NCBI GenBank assembly: GCA_035048495.1
Contig: CM068549.1
Location: forward strand, 10,402,000 to 10,465,999
Direction of reading: 5' to 3'
Source of the DNA: Euptelea pleiosperma
Lineage: Eukaryota > Streptophyta > Magnoliopsida > Ranunculales > Eupteleaceae
DNA length: 64,000 nucleotides
The notes beneath the pieces were generated by a model, which was given only the letters and a program-made list of their open reading frames with translations, did not search any database and was not told the origin of the DNA. Position 1 is the stretch's first letter; every line of letters begins with the position of its first letter. Both the position numbers and the translations under genes were made by a program. Below, one piece after another: positions 11,493 to 24,153 of this stretch.

Positions 11493-11843
11493 TATGATCC
11501 AATGATAAACGTATACAAATATATAGACTAGAAATCTAAATATGCTAAAAGATAATTGTGTGTGTGGGGGGGGGAATCTTGGATCTATCCTACAGAATCC
11601 CCGAGGAATTGGACACACACGTTTGAGGTGAGCTAACGACCTAGGTCGACTGTGCATCTCGACTATCTAACACTTGAAAAAAGGGGTTAGCTATGGATGA
11701 AGATGCTAATCACTCGATGTTCCTCTCTAAAGTGATTTCGGCTGCGGTTACTCTTCTCGCCTTGAAAGTTGCGCCCAGGGTGGGCGATGTACCTGTAGAT
11801 AACACTCTGACACTGAAGTCAGCAATAGATCTAGTAAGGTTCC
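11493..11843. other. Spacer, probably part of an older repeat
   Basis: No gene recognised. The block broken by the solo LTR at 11844 continues at 15294-15470, where a TATTTATAGG box-like sequence (about 15458) precedes more repeat. The two flanks could be one older LTR promoter region, but I could not identify its family. Confidence 0.3.
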
Positions 11844-14800
11844 TATCACGCCCCAAACCCGGGTATCCAGATTTGACCCGAAAAGTCTATGGGTCAACCC
11901 GTAACCTGAGTTTGGAGGTGATCTATGAATGATCCCTAATGATCCACATGATGTAGTTAGACCATCAAAGCTCACTCCACAAACAAGAAACAAATCGATG
12001 TCCAAGCGTTAACAGCCCTAAAACAATCCTATGCGAGATTTAGTTATAAGGGAATATTTAAGTACGTTCTCTAATCGTCAAATCATGTTCGATTGATTCA
12101 ATTAAGCAATAGGGTTGTATTCACCTATGTCCAATTATATAATCATGATCAAGTTAATAAATCCACTAAGGTTAAGTAAAAAAGGGTCAACACAGATAAA
12201 GAAATCCACAGAGTCAAACTAGGTCAATTAAGTCAAAAGAATCAAAAGAAAATTGAATCGATCGACCGGGTGTCCTAAGGTTAACTATAATTCTACTTGA
12301 GGTATTAAAATCAGTAATAAGCATATCCATTGTAGAAAATCAACAATTAAATCAACTAAGTATGGGGAGAAGAGGGTGAGAACATGCTCTCAATCAAAGG
12401 CATACATGCCCGAAAAACAAATAACTAAGTCTTAAAATGATCAATAAAGTCTTTCAAAGTGTGGGATCGACTCCTAAATCATCGTCGGTCTCCTCAAGTA
12501 TATTGGAGTCTTCCATCTCAAAATCCTCCACGCGCCTGGCTCCTCAAAATCTAAAATGATATCGGTGTAACACCGTGAGCCGAGGCCTAGTAATACAACA
12601 GTGTGTATGGTATGATGTCATACTATAAAAGATTTTAATCAAGGCATGCATCTCAATCATATAATAAGGATGTCATAAAAATGAGGGTAAATATAAGGTG
12701 AATGCAGGATGCACATGCAACTAGTACCCATAACCACATAGGGTCTCCATCTCCTTCTGGCACTGGGAGCAGTCTCATCGACCCATCTGCATGATATAAT
12801 AACATTTGGGGCCTTTTACCCTAGGGTACCAAATCCTGATTAATTGATAAAACCAATATAAACGTATAAAATATACTTCAACCCCGTTCCCTTATGCACC
12901 CCCTATATGAAATGATATAATGATCATAGTATGACAACAATATGGCACTAGGGTTACATGGCATAAACAACACATTTATTCAACATTTAATAAGAATAAA
13001 AAATGAACACATTAACATCAAAAGTAATGATATGGATAGAACTAAAATTAAATAACATGTAAACAATCATCAAATATCACGACTAACACGGATGGACAAT
13101 ACTAATGGGAACCACAAGAGAATCCAACACTCCATGGTCGAACCCTATAAGGGATCCATGACACAAGGTCGAACACTAAAGAGGGATCCAAGATACTTGG
13201 TCGAACCCTATGAGGGATCCAAGACACATAGGTAGAATCCCCATGCATACAAGTCTAAGTCAAACAACAAAGTTAAAACCTTAATAGTTAATAATCATGA
13301 CTGAACCACTAATAATTAATAGGTTTTTACAAAAAAAATGTACTTCCTTGTAAAAATCATAACTAAATAAATATAAATTAAAAAAATATAGACTCAATGG
13401 ATTTAAAAACTAGATTCACAAAGGTTTTAAGAAAAATAAATAGAAAAATATTCAGATATAGGTCGAAACCCTTAATGAAGTGGGCTGGACAGAATCTGGA
13501 ATTCTGGGTTTTATAGAAAAGTCTAGCACATTTGAAAAATCATAACTTAATCAATACAAATCAGAAAAATACAAACTCAAAGGTTATAGAAATTATATTT
13601 ATAGAGGTATTTAGGAAAAATAAATAGAAAAATATTCAGATTTAAAATATAGGTCAAAACCCTTAATGAATTGGCCGGATAGAATCTAAAATTTTTGGTT
13701 TAACAGAAAAGTCCCACACATTTGAAAAATCATAACTTAATCAATACAAATTAAAAAAATACAAACTCAAAGGTTATAGAAACTAGATTTACAGAAGTAT
13801 TTAGAAAAAATAAATAAAAAAATATTCATAGTCAAAATATAGGTCAAAACCCTTAATGAACTGGGCCGGACAAAATCTAGAATTCTGGGTTTTACAAAAA
13901 CGTCCAGTACATTTGAAAAATCATAACTTAATCAATACAAATCAAAAAAATACAAACTCAAAGATTATAGAAACTAGATTGATAGATGTATATGAAAATT
14001 AATTAGAAAAATATTTAGGTTAAAAATATAGATCGAAATCCTAAGTGAAATGGACCGTGTAAAATCTAAAATTCTGGATTTTTTTTGTAAAGTCCAACAA
14101 CTTTGAGAAATTATAATTAAATAAATATAAATCAGAAAATACAAACTAAACGGTTTTGGAAAATAGATTCATAGAGGTGTTTAGAAAAAATAATCATAAA
14201 AATACAACAAAAATTATAAAGAACATAGGCATCCGTTATAGCTAGGTACAAAAGAAACCATGACAAACCTATCATGGTGACACAAAACAAAGATCAACTG
14301 AATAAGAATAAAGTAAATATTGTTAAAATTAATTTATAATGAATATCAACCATTACATAATGAAAGAGAAATAAAATCTTGAAGAAAAACAAGTATAGGA
14401 TGGATCAAACACACTTACCTTAAGGTTTCTTGAACTTTAATGAAGAATTATTGAATGGCTTGAAAAGTCCCTCCTTTGTTGATCTTTTGCTCCCAAAGTG
14501 ATATATGTTTATGAGAGAAGGGAGATGAACACTATCCTAAGGCATGGTGATGATTAGAGAAAAAGAGATGGTGTTAATGGTGGAAGAGTGTAGATGAAGA
14601 CTTGAGTTTTAGGTTAAAGATTAAGTGTAGAGAATAATGGAGGAAGAGAGCTTAAATAAAATTGAAGGTCATGAAGAAATAAGTCTCATAAGGATTAGGG
14701 TTAAGTGACTTTTTCAACCCCCTAAAACTTATATTTTAGGCTAATTATGGTTTAAAAAATGGGCCCAAGGCCCATATGTATCAACTAAGCCTCATTTAAG

Positions 14801-15293
14801 ATTATTTATAAGCCCAAAAAGTCTCTAAAACGTAAGATAATATTACAAAACATTATTAATTATTAATATAATATAACCTATGTAGCTTAATAATAAAGTT
14901 TCGCCAGATACATCTCTCAGTCAGGGCACACCACAATTAGGGTTTGGGCACCTACCTCACTAAATGGTCTAAAACTTAACCTACACTTAGAGTTAGGTTC
15001 CATAACTTGGTGGACCTCTCCTAGGGTTCAACTAGAATATGGCTAATAGTTCAAACACATACAATGACCCACACAATGCAAGAAACAAGCCAAATATCCG
15101 AAATGCCCTAAATACGATAAAAGTCAGAAATAAGCTATACCGGGGCCTAGATGACTCTAGTGTCATAAACCAATTAGGCATAAGAGTTTATTAGGATTTC
15201 AATTAATCATCTATAAGGTCAAATAAACAAGTCAACCTTGGTCAAATCTCATAAAAAGTCAAAAATACCTCTGAAAAAGTTCAGGGTATTACA
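11844..15293 (+). mobile_element. Solo LTR, Tekay/Del-like Ty3-gypsy
   Basis: It begins TATCACGCCCCAAACCCGG and ends TTCAGGGTATTACA, matching the TGTCACGCCCC...TTACA termini known for plant Tekay (chromovirus) LTRs, with TG decayed to TA. Flanks GTTCC (11839-11843) and GCTCC (15294-15298) are a 5-bp TSD with one change. Length is about 3.45 kb, long but normal for this lineage. No internal domain is present, so it is a solo LTR left by LTR-LTR recombination. The text near 12560-12780 (GTGAGCCGAGGC, CATAGGGTCTCCATCTCC) reappears in the fragment at 16114-16757. Confidence 0.82.
13440..14200 (+). repeat. ~188-bp subrepeat array inside the Tekay-like LTR
   Basis: The anchor AATATT followed by CAGAT-like text occurs at 13447, 13631, 13821 and 14010, spacings 184, 190 and 189. 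Each unit also carries CATAACTTAATCAATACAAAT and the phrase GGACAGAATCT or a variant. A decayed fifth unit follows near 14190. Confidence 0.85.
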
Positions 15294-15470
15294 GCTCCCG
15301 AGTACTCATAATGTTTGTAGGAGAAATTATGAGAGGAAACTAAGTAGGCAACAATTTCTCCTTGGAAGGTCGAGAGCTCCCTCAGGTCTTTCCTTTCTTT
15401 CTTTGAATAATGACTTTCTCAATTGTTTTTCGATCCTTTTACCATTAGGTAGTTCTCCTATTTATAGGAC

Positions 15471-16113
15471 TGATATTCGCCTAAAAGTGCTTATTTTAAG
15501 CTATTATTCTTTTAGCGTTATCAAACTCTCCTACGTAAAACTTCCATTTTTATCAACTTTTCTATGTAAGAGTTTCCTCTATTGCGTAGAACACACTTTT
15601 TTGGAGAAAATGAGCTATTTACATGAATTAAACTCATTCTCGAAAGTCTAGATATAGAGTAATTTTTATTAAGTCTCATTACGTGCTTTTTCTATCGTAT
15701 GAACACTAATCAGGCGATTTTGATGGATTGCGGGCCCACAGTCGACCTCATAGCCCATGATCAAAGGGTAGAGAGCCAGCAAGCTAAACATAAGAAGATA
15801 TAAGCTGAGTACGGGCAGAGCCGGAGTAAAGAAAAGCTTGAGAGACGGCCAAGAGAGAAGGAGAGTCAAGCCTCCAGAGAAGGGACTAAGGAGATTAAAA
15901 CTTTTCAACTAACACAAGATGAAGACTTGCTCTGTTAGTAAAGCTTGCAGAAGACCAAGTCAAATACCAGGGTTCAAAACCCTCCCCATCATTTTCTCTT
16001 ATTTTTCTCTCTCATTTAAATTTCCACCATCCGATCATCCATCCGAGCAGTCACCCACTCAATCCTAACCATCGATCTCACCCGATCATATCCATCTGAT
16101 CGGGCATCTCTCA
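15471..16113 (+). mobile_element. Truncated LTR of family A (5' part only)
   Basis: It starts TGATATTCGCCTAAAAGTGC like the four family-A solo LTRs and runs through the TACGTAAAA motifs and the tRNA-like segment (A-like box 15927-15943, B box 15971-15981). At 16114 it is replaced by a Tekay-like LTR start and does not resume afterwards. Confidence 0.8.
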
Positions 16114-16757
16114 TGTCACACCCTGAATCCGGATACCCAGATACGACCAAAAAATCCATGGATCGACCTGTACCCGAACCCAGAGGTGATCCATGAATGT
16201 CCCCCTAGTAGTCCAATTAGGTCAATTAGACTACTAAGGTTCATTTGAAAACCCACTAAGTAAACAAAAAAGTCTAGATGTAAAAAATAAATAATTAAAC
16301 TAATTCATAATTCAAATAATTCAATCAATCAACTAAATGTGGAGAGAAAGATGTGAGAACATGCTTTCAATCAAAGGAGTACATGCCCACGAAAATAAAT
16401 AAATAATGTTATAAAATAATCAAATATAGCTTTCTAAAGTGTGGGATCGACTCCCAAATCCTCATCGATTTTCTCGAGTACACCGGAGTCTTTTGTCTCA
16501 AAATCATCCCACGTACCCAGCTCCTCAAAATCTGAAAATAGTATCGGTGTAGCAAGGTGAGCCGAGGCCCAGTAATACAACAATGTGCATGGTATGATGT
16601 AATACTATACAAGTTTTTAACCAAGGTATGCATCTCAATCATATAATAAGGATGACATGAATATGAGGGTGAATGCAAGTGAGTACGGGATGCCAATGCA
16701 ACTAGTACCCATAACCACATAGGGTCTCCATCTCCTTCCCGCATTGAGAGCGGTCTG
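16114..16757 (+). mobile_element. Truncated Tekay-like LTR (5' part)
   Basis: It begins TGTCACACCCTGAATCCGG and follows the same text order as 11844-12770, including GAGAACATGCTTTCAATCAAAG and CATAGGGTCTCCATCTCC, but ends abruptly near 16757. It lies immediately after the family-A fragment. The two truncations suggest a deletion taking the 3' part of both. Confidence 0.75.
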
Positions 16758-19700
16758 CAGAAACTAATTCAATAGTTATGAATTGTGTGTACTTTTTTGG
16801 ATGCATTTTTGTTAATTTGGAGAGAATTACCAACCGTGGGTCCTACCATCAAGGTTCACGTGTGCTTTTGTTATTATGGGCAATTGATGTTTTACTTTCG
16901 TTCTCACATACAAATCCTACAAATCATTTTCCTATAAAACTTTTTGACATACAAATCCTTTTTCTATAAAACTTTTTGTTGATAATTATACAAAGCCTAA
17001 TAGCTAAGTACTTTACTCTAAAGTACTTTGAAGAAAGGTGTTGGAACCAAAGATGTAATCACACTCCATTTGCATGCCTACTGCTGTTTTGTTGTAGTGT
17101 AGAATGATGCAAGGCAAGTAAAATTAACCAATTTTCAGATTATACTAATTTTTTGGGCTGATTAATGATCTTTTATTGAATCCTAAATCTCAATTAGTGC
17201 TAATGAGATTTTTTTTTTTTATATTTTTAGGTATTTGTTAGAGGTCCATGTTGATCAGGCATGCCAAGCATTGATCCTGGATGTTGTATTCTCTTAATTT
17301 TGCATTCCTATTTATTCAACTTTTCTTCTTTCCGGTTTTTTTGTTTGTTTACCCACTTTTGAAGATAAACCTTCCATAGCAATAAAGCAATTTGTTTTCA
17401 ATTCCTCTGAGAATGAAGTCATATCATAAGTTGTAATTTCTGTTCCAAGGTAACATGATTTCAGATCTTTTAGTGCATGTCTGGTTGTAGGCAGATATAC
17501 TTGATGGGGGTGGGCTTGGGGGGGGGGGGGGGATGGTTTTTAATTTTTTATTTGCATGGTGAAATTTATAATTTATAAGCATTTGAAAATTTTCATATAC
17601 GTTAATCATTGAATATGATTGGTAAAGAACAGATTGATGTGTTAGTTACTGTGCATACTTAAATGGAAATCTTCATTCTTTTTGGGGTGAAAGAAGAATC
17701 ATTAAGATGAAGGACAATGGGCCAAAATTAGCTAGCCAGGGAACTGAGGGAAGTGCAAGCAGGTAAGGCATCTGAGATCACAACTGATGTTTATTTTCAT
17801 GAAAAACAAAAGAAGCTGAAGTATCTAAAGATATTGATAACAATCCTCCATCACCAGAAATCTAGCAAAGTTCAAAGTAGATTCCATTTTTATTTGCAAT
17901 TTGTTAGTAGGGAGTGAAGGTGGGAACCATGGGATAACAATTGGGTGATTAATAGTTATCACTTGGGGTGTCTAACAGATTTAAAAAGGTTTATGCAGAT
18001 TCCACGGAGGATATTATGCAAAAGGTGAGAAATGGTGATGGGATAAGGCTTTGGTAAGATGAATAGCATGCGATTTTGAAAACGTTTTTAGATTTGTACA
18101 GCTCATAAAAATTTGTCCCTTGGAAAGTGCATTAACGCAAGGGAGGTGGCCTGTGGGGACCTAGGTTTAGCGGGAAGTTAAAGGGATTGAGAGTCTGAAT
18201 TGGTTTCCTTTTGTGAAATGCAAAGGGTCATTTGTTTTATGGGGTAGGAGGGTGTATCCAATCAGTATGCAAGTGCAAAGGGCCACTTGAACTGCCTGAT
18301 TGGTGGTTTTCAACGTGGAATCCAACGCCCAGAAATGGTATACATGCCTGAAGCATGTCATGTCTTCATATTGTCCAGGTTTAGATATTCAAATTTCAAA
18401 TTTTAGTTGGGTTTATCTTTATGAGGAGCACTAGCTCAATTTTTTTTGCTTATGGCCATCTATGATCAAAGCTACAATTCAACTTCATTTTGATTTTATT
18501 TTATATGGAAAAATAGCTACTATATTAATTCTTTTTTACACTGCATTGCTACAATATACTTTTGTGGTACCATTGCTACAACTAACTTAATAGGGAGTAT
18601 TGAATGTGAACTACTACTATAAAATCAGATCTTGCTTTTATATCGGATAAAATGCTAGGCAAAACTTGGGTTCCAGCCCTTGGCTCTATTTACAATGATC
18701 AGTCCATTTCAGTGGAAAAGCATTGGACTTTTGATTGAACCAATTCATTCAATCATGCTGCTTGAGTCTACTTGGGTTGGCTAATGCGTTATGGCATAGA
18801 TGGCTCTATTCCTGATGGACTTCTTCATCCAAATCAAGTCCACACCACCAAGCGTCAAGTTTTATCATAAAATATTTTCAAATCCAGCAACATAACTTTA
18901 ATTGCTGCCATCAATCAAAATTACTCAAGATAGCTTCAATGATTATATAACCTGTTGATGATGGTATTGATGATATTGATGAGGCATTGTTAATGATGAT
19001 ATTGATAATGAAGTGTGTGATAAGTATTTGAAATTTTCTGTATCAGACCATGTTCATTCCAAATTGAACTACCAGCTTGAAATATTCTGGACTAACATAA
19101 ATTTTCTTTCATGATAATAGAACTCCAAGAGTTTCTACTGCCTTGGACTTGCATATGTTTTTTCATCACTTCACACTTAAGATATTTTATCATATCACAC
19201 ATGCATAAACACATCCAACTTATCTATACAAACCTGGACATCAAAATATAGCACATCTACAAACTTCATAAATTATATAATAAGAAAAATAAGGAAATAA
19301 CTATTTAGAGGCAAATGATTTCTATCCATTGGATTTGAGTACTTTTTAATCATGGACTAATTGGAACCAACCCATAGGTTTGTTCATCATAATGATGTTG
19401 ATCGTTGTTTTTAGTACTTTTTCATTATGGGCTTGGAACCAACCCATGGGTCTGATCATGAATTCCATAATCATGGGCTTGGAACCAACCCATAGGTCTA
19501 TTCATGAAGCTCATAATGACGCTGATTGTTCTATAGGTCCACCAAGAAGTGCGCCATGCATTCAAGGGGCTAGTGGCTCCAAAAGAGTGATACGTGGCAA
19601 TTTGAGGGACTTCCTTGATACAGAGTTCTATCATAGTTTGGGAAGGAATATATGGCCTTGTTTCAAGCCATTAAGAGTAGGAAATAAGGAGGGACAAAAA

Positions 19701-20107
19701 CTCTGATGTCCACTCCCAAAAATTGTCATGTCGCACAATTTTTCTGACCCACTAACCTAGTGAATTGTTAGGCCCACCACTTAATAGACTTACACACCAA
19801 AAGCCAGCTAGATTGTTGAGTTGTGACCATTGAATTTGAACATTCTTACTAGCAAAAATAGGATCACTGACACTTTTAATTTAAGCAAATGAGATATGGG
19901 TTTCCCTTATGTGTATGAAAATGTATTTTCATCTTTTTGGAGGTTGAAAATGGATGAGTTGAAAATGGACTTTTTTTTTACAAATGACCTTTTTTGGGGG
20001 GTTGAAATGGATGAGTGCTGAAGGATGAATGTTAATCATCACACTACTTTTGGACAAAGCTTTTTGCGGATGTTCTATCGAGGAGTGCCATCGGCACGGG
20101 TCACCCC
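16758..20107. other. Spacer, probably Helitron interior; no gene recognised
   Basis: A short open stretch at about 17700-17763 (encoding KMKDNGPKLASQGTEGSAS) lies between AG and GT sites and could be a captured exon, but I do not recognise it. Near 18030 the text encoding KVRNGDGIRLW resembles a LINE ORF2 C-terminal phrase with a stop after it. At 19363, 19437 and 19483 GGAACCAACCCAT recurs as a short tandem repeat. The rest is AT-rich without signal. Confidence 0.45.
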
Positions 20108-20111
20108 CTAG
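20085..20111 (+). mobile_element. Helitron 3' terminus
   Basis: A hairpin GTGCC-ATC-GGCAC (20085-20097) is followed by 10 bases and CTAG (20108-20111), then T. That is the diagnostic Helitron 3' end. The base after it (20112) begins sequence matching the copia LTR at 56477, whose preceding base is A, so the insertion is exactly between A and T as expected for Helitrons. The 5' end was not identified. Confidence 0.75.
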
Positions 20112-20536
20112 TATATTATATGAAGTATGTGGATAGATATTTCATTGTCCAAAATAAGGAACTAGCCTAAAGTCAATAAGGAGTTAAACCAATAAAGTCC
20201 AATTAAGTGAAGATTAACCTACAGACACAAACCTGATATACCTTTTGAGTTTGGATCATCTTGGGCCATCTTTGAACACTTCCAAAACTTATTGAAGATG
20301 AGCAAATATTTGATGTGCAAAGCTTGAGGCTTGATCGTGATGAGCTTGAAGTATTTTGTTTGATCTCCCTTAAAGTGTTGGATCAGATGATTTACCAGTA
20401 CAACTTGATCCAATGTAGCTTTGTTCTTCATGCCTTGTCTCTCTCAGATATTACATGACTAAGAATAGACAATGACAAATATAAGATGATATACACTTGT
20501 CATGGAATTGACAATATAATAAAATATGACTTTACA
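20112..20536 (-). repeat. Truncated 3' LTR of the SIRE-like copia
   Basis: It matches 56477-56903 almost base for base over about 425 bases (for example GGAGTTAAACCAATAAAG and GTTTGATCTCCCTTAAAG). Its outer part was removed by the Helitron ending at 20111. The native LTR start TGTAAAGTC is at 20536. Confidence 0.88.
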
Positions 20537-20538
20537 AT

Positions 20539-20550
20539 CTCCCCCTTTGT
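20539..20550 (-). promoter_or_regulatory. Polypurine tract of the SIRE-like copia
   Basis: Read on minus: ACAAAGGGGGAGA, two or three bases before the LTR start TGTAAAG. This A3G5AGA form is characteristic of SIRE elements and primes plus-strand DNA synthesis. Similar CTCCCCCTT text at about 20612 and 20810 shows further purine-rich tracts in the 3' region. Confidence 0.8.
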
Positions 20551-20967
20551 TAATTTCATGACAAAACTAAAATATAACTATTACAAACAATAGTATATCA
20601 ATTACAAAATCTCTCCCCCTTACATCATACTACTCTCTTCCCCTTTTTGTCCAGAATTGACAAAGGGATACAAGATAACTCTCAGAAAGATATTACAAAA
20701 GATGCACAATCTGGATGAACTATAATAGTTGGAAAGTCTGCTTCCTTTGAATAAATTTGAAATAACATAAATAACAAACAACCTTTCTTGCCCAAAAAGT
20801 GATAAGATCACTCCCCCTAAGTATAGCATCTATTTTGTAAAAATATAACGAAGAAGCAACAATGGCATGCAAACTCATCCATTAAGATCATTCATCACAT
20901 ATGCATTAAGAGTTTTAAGTTGAAGCATCTATATGTACTATATATTCTCTCTATCTCATATACATCT

Positions 20968-23900
20968 TGATATTCGCTCAAAAGTGCTTATTTTAAGCAC
21001 TTATCCTGTTAGCGTTATCTCACTCTCCTACGTAAACTGCTCTAATTATCCACTTTTCTACGTAAGAGTCTATCTCATTACGTAGAACACACTTTTCTGG
21101 ACGAAATGGTATATTTGCATGCATTAAACACATTTTTGGAAGTCTAGATATAAAGCCGTTCTGATTGAGTCTCATTACGCGCTTCTTTTGTCGCAGGAAA
21201 CCCGATTGGAGAATTTTATGGAATGTGGGCCCACAATCAATCTCTAGAATCTATGATAAAAGCTCAAGAACATGCTGACTGAGGATAAGAAGATGTAGGC
21301 CAAGAACAGGGAAGGCCAGAGAATCGGAGGAGCCTTAGAGAAGACCTAGAGAGAGAGAGAAAGAATCGAGCCCCGAGAGAAGAATAAAGGCATTAAAGCT
21401 TGACCAACTAACAAAAGTTAAAGAATTGCTCAGTTGGTGAAGCATGCAGACGACCAAGTCAGAGACCAGGGTTCAAGACCCTCTACTAGCATTTTCTCTT
21501 TATTTTGTAATATTTTCTCTCTCCTCTCTCTAAATCCCATCCTCTCTCCTCCCTCAAATCTACGACCTACCTTGTCCAAATTCCATCGCCCAATCATCAC
21601 TGTCCATCTCTACTGTACAATCGCTCAGTCAACCCCCTGATCATCCATCTCACCATCTCTTAAAATCCAATGGCCCTCATCACTTCATGATTTAATCCTA
21701 TGGGCCTAAGCCAAGAGGAGATGCAAGCCCATTAGCTGTGATCCACAGCCCAGCCATTTTAGTGGACCCCTCCACCCTAGATATTTCTTAAACATGAAAT
21801 TTTTAGAAGGAAATTTTAGAAGGAAATTTTTAAAAGAGGAATATCCTATTGCCATAAAATGATTTTTTTTAGGAAGCTTACCAAATTAGAATTTCTTTTT
21901 TTTTGAAAAGCTTTATCTTTATGGGTCCACTTAAACGGCTAGAACCGTTGAAGGGAAGGGATAGCCCTTAACAGATATTAGAAATCATGGGTTTCTAATA
22001 TAGAAACCCACGGTTTCTATTATGGGCAGCATGTTCTTCAAGTGGAAAGGAGGAGAAACCCTAAAGCGTAAAGGGAGCCACGCTCCTTCCAATTCCACCC
22101 CCCCCCCATACATCTCTCTCTCTTCTACATTCTCTCCCTCAACTCACTTTCTAAATTTTTTTTGACCCCAAGCCGTTAGCCACTTCTTCTCCTCTAGTTT
22201 CTCACTCTCCCCACGTTTCCACTCTCAAACCTGGCGTGATCTTCACGGACTGGATTGCCTCCCAAGCTCCTTCACGTTCTCAAATCCTAACCCCATCAAA
22301 CGGTTCTCAAAGGAGAACCCGAAAAGAAAAGAAAAAAAAAAGAAAAGAGAGAGGAGAAGAAGAAGAGGAGAAGAGGAACGCCTACCTGCTGTTCCTCTCC
22401 ACCTCGATCAACATCGGTGAGTGCAGCCTCCCCAACGTTTTCTCCTCCTTGGACCCACTCCATTACCGTCTCCTCTCCATGCCTCCTCACCTCATTCTAT
22501 TCTCAACACCGCCTTCACCATGACCTGCAACGCTGAGTTGCAGGTCTGATAACTCCATCTCCACCGTCTTCAACTTCTCCTCCCAAGAAGAAGAAAAGAA
22601 AACCAAAAAAAAAAAAAAAAAAATTACCGGAGTTGTAACCTGCAACTCCGGCGAGCACCATTAAAACCGGTGACTCCCTCTCCGCCATTCCACGTTTTCT
22701 CCCTCTCTAAGCCGTACCCCTTTCTCTCATCCCATTTTAAAGAAAGTGAAAAGAGAGAAACGGGAAAGAAGCGGTAGCTTCCATCTCTTGTTGCAAACGT
22801 GGCTGCAACTTCTCCACTGTGCAGCACCGCCCTCTCCATTGCTCCATCTTCCCCAGCTTCTTTTCTTGGCCTTCAACAGCCAAAAATCAACCTGCAACTC
22901 CCGTGCAAGTTCACCATCATCACTGGTGAGCAGATCTAACTAGTCCACCACGCCCCTCAACTTTTGATCACCACGGTCTGCAGCCACCACACCGCCCTCA
23001 TCCACGAGCTGCTGCCGCAACCACCAGCACACTGCACGTGCTCCTTCAACCGGCGATCATATTATCTGGAAATCCGGCGCTTCAGCCACCATCTCCACGT
23101 CCATACTGGCAGGCTTCAAGGGGCTGTCACCAGCGCTCCTCCACGGACTGCACCACCGCCTACTAGTCCCCCAGCCACTTCACAACCGCCTGCAACCACC
23201 ATCTTCCCTCCAACTAGACTGCACCTGCTGGTGCTTCCTCCACTCTCCACAGCTTGTAGAACCGATCGGATCAACCAGCAGAGTTCGGGCATCTCCAGTG
23301 AAGTTTCCTCCTCACACAAATCGATAAATCCACATCTAGCAGCCACGCCTCAGATCTTCCTCCTCCTATGATCGAACCTGCAACTCATCATATTGCATAC
23401 CTGCAACATCACGGGTTGCATCCCTCACTTGAGCGTTCCACGATTGCATTACCATCAGCGTGCAACAATGCACCTCATCAACCATCTGCAATGGCCGACT
23501 CGTATCCTCCATGGTAAATCGGGCTCCACACCCAAGCCTCCTCTTCGTGTCTAAGTACAACAGGTTGTGCCCATCTTGGCCAATCTTCACTCTCAATGTC
23601 GAATGGTAAGTGCTACTGGTGAGATTCCTCTTTCTATTTTCTCTCTCTAGTATTCGTTCACCCTTTCTCTTTTCTTTTTCTCTCTTTCTCTCTCTACTAC
23701 TTTTCTCTCTCTTCTTTCTCTCTCTACGGTCACTGCTTTTATGTTTATCTTATTAGACTCTTATTTATCTTGCATTGTAAGGTACAATAATTTGAATAAA
23801 AGTTGATTTTTGATTAATTGGTTTCATATTTGAGCTGTACATTTCAATTGATTGCAACATTTTGTACATAATGGATTTATGATAATCTTTTCTCAAAATT

Positions 23901-24148
23901 ATAAATGTTTTAAATCTCGATATTCACCATCCTCACCATTCCACTTTTCTTAGTAACAATTTCTGATAAAAATCTGTCATTTCATGTTCTTTACATGCGC
24001 GAACTAATCCTGAGTGCGGATCGACATCCGACATACTTTCCTCTGTGCAAGAATTCTTAAATTTTGTAGGAATAAAACTGGATATATTACAAATTGTGTT
24101 GAAGTTAGGGCTTCCGTAACCAACGACGCGGAAAAAAACCTACTATCA
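20968..24148 (+). mobile_element. Solo LTR of family A, copy 1
   Basis: Starts TGATATTCGCTCAAAAGTGC and ends ACCTACTATCA. TSD CATCT on both sides (20963-20967, 24149-24153). Contains the tRNA-like segment (21426-21480), pyrimidine-rich tracts, hairpins at 22522-22546 and 22627-22651, an A-run just before the latter, and the palindrome CGGATCGACATCCG at 24017-24030. Small open frames in the C-rich middle (22236-23371) occur on both strands and carry no known domain. It interrupts the 3' end of the copia element. Confidence 0.9.
21420..21486 (+). other. tRNA-like segment within a family-A LTR
   Basis: TTGCTCAGTTGGTGAAG (21426-21442) fits a pol III A box and D arm. GGTTCAAGACC (21470-21480) fits a B box. 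AGGG-TTCAAGA-CCCT can form a T arm with a seven-base loop. The acceptor stem and anticodon arm do not fold convincingly, so this is a tRNA-derived relic rather than a tRNA gene. Equivalent segments occur in most other family-A LTRs here. Confidence 0.65.
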
Positions 24149-24153
24149 CATCT

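Noticed and set aside
21434..23596. Many open frames on both strands in the C-rich middle of family-A LTR copy 1
   Set aside because: Low-complexity Ser/Pro/Thr/His-rich products with no domain, overlapping on both strands; they follow from base composition.
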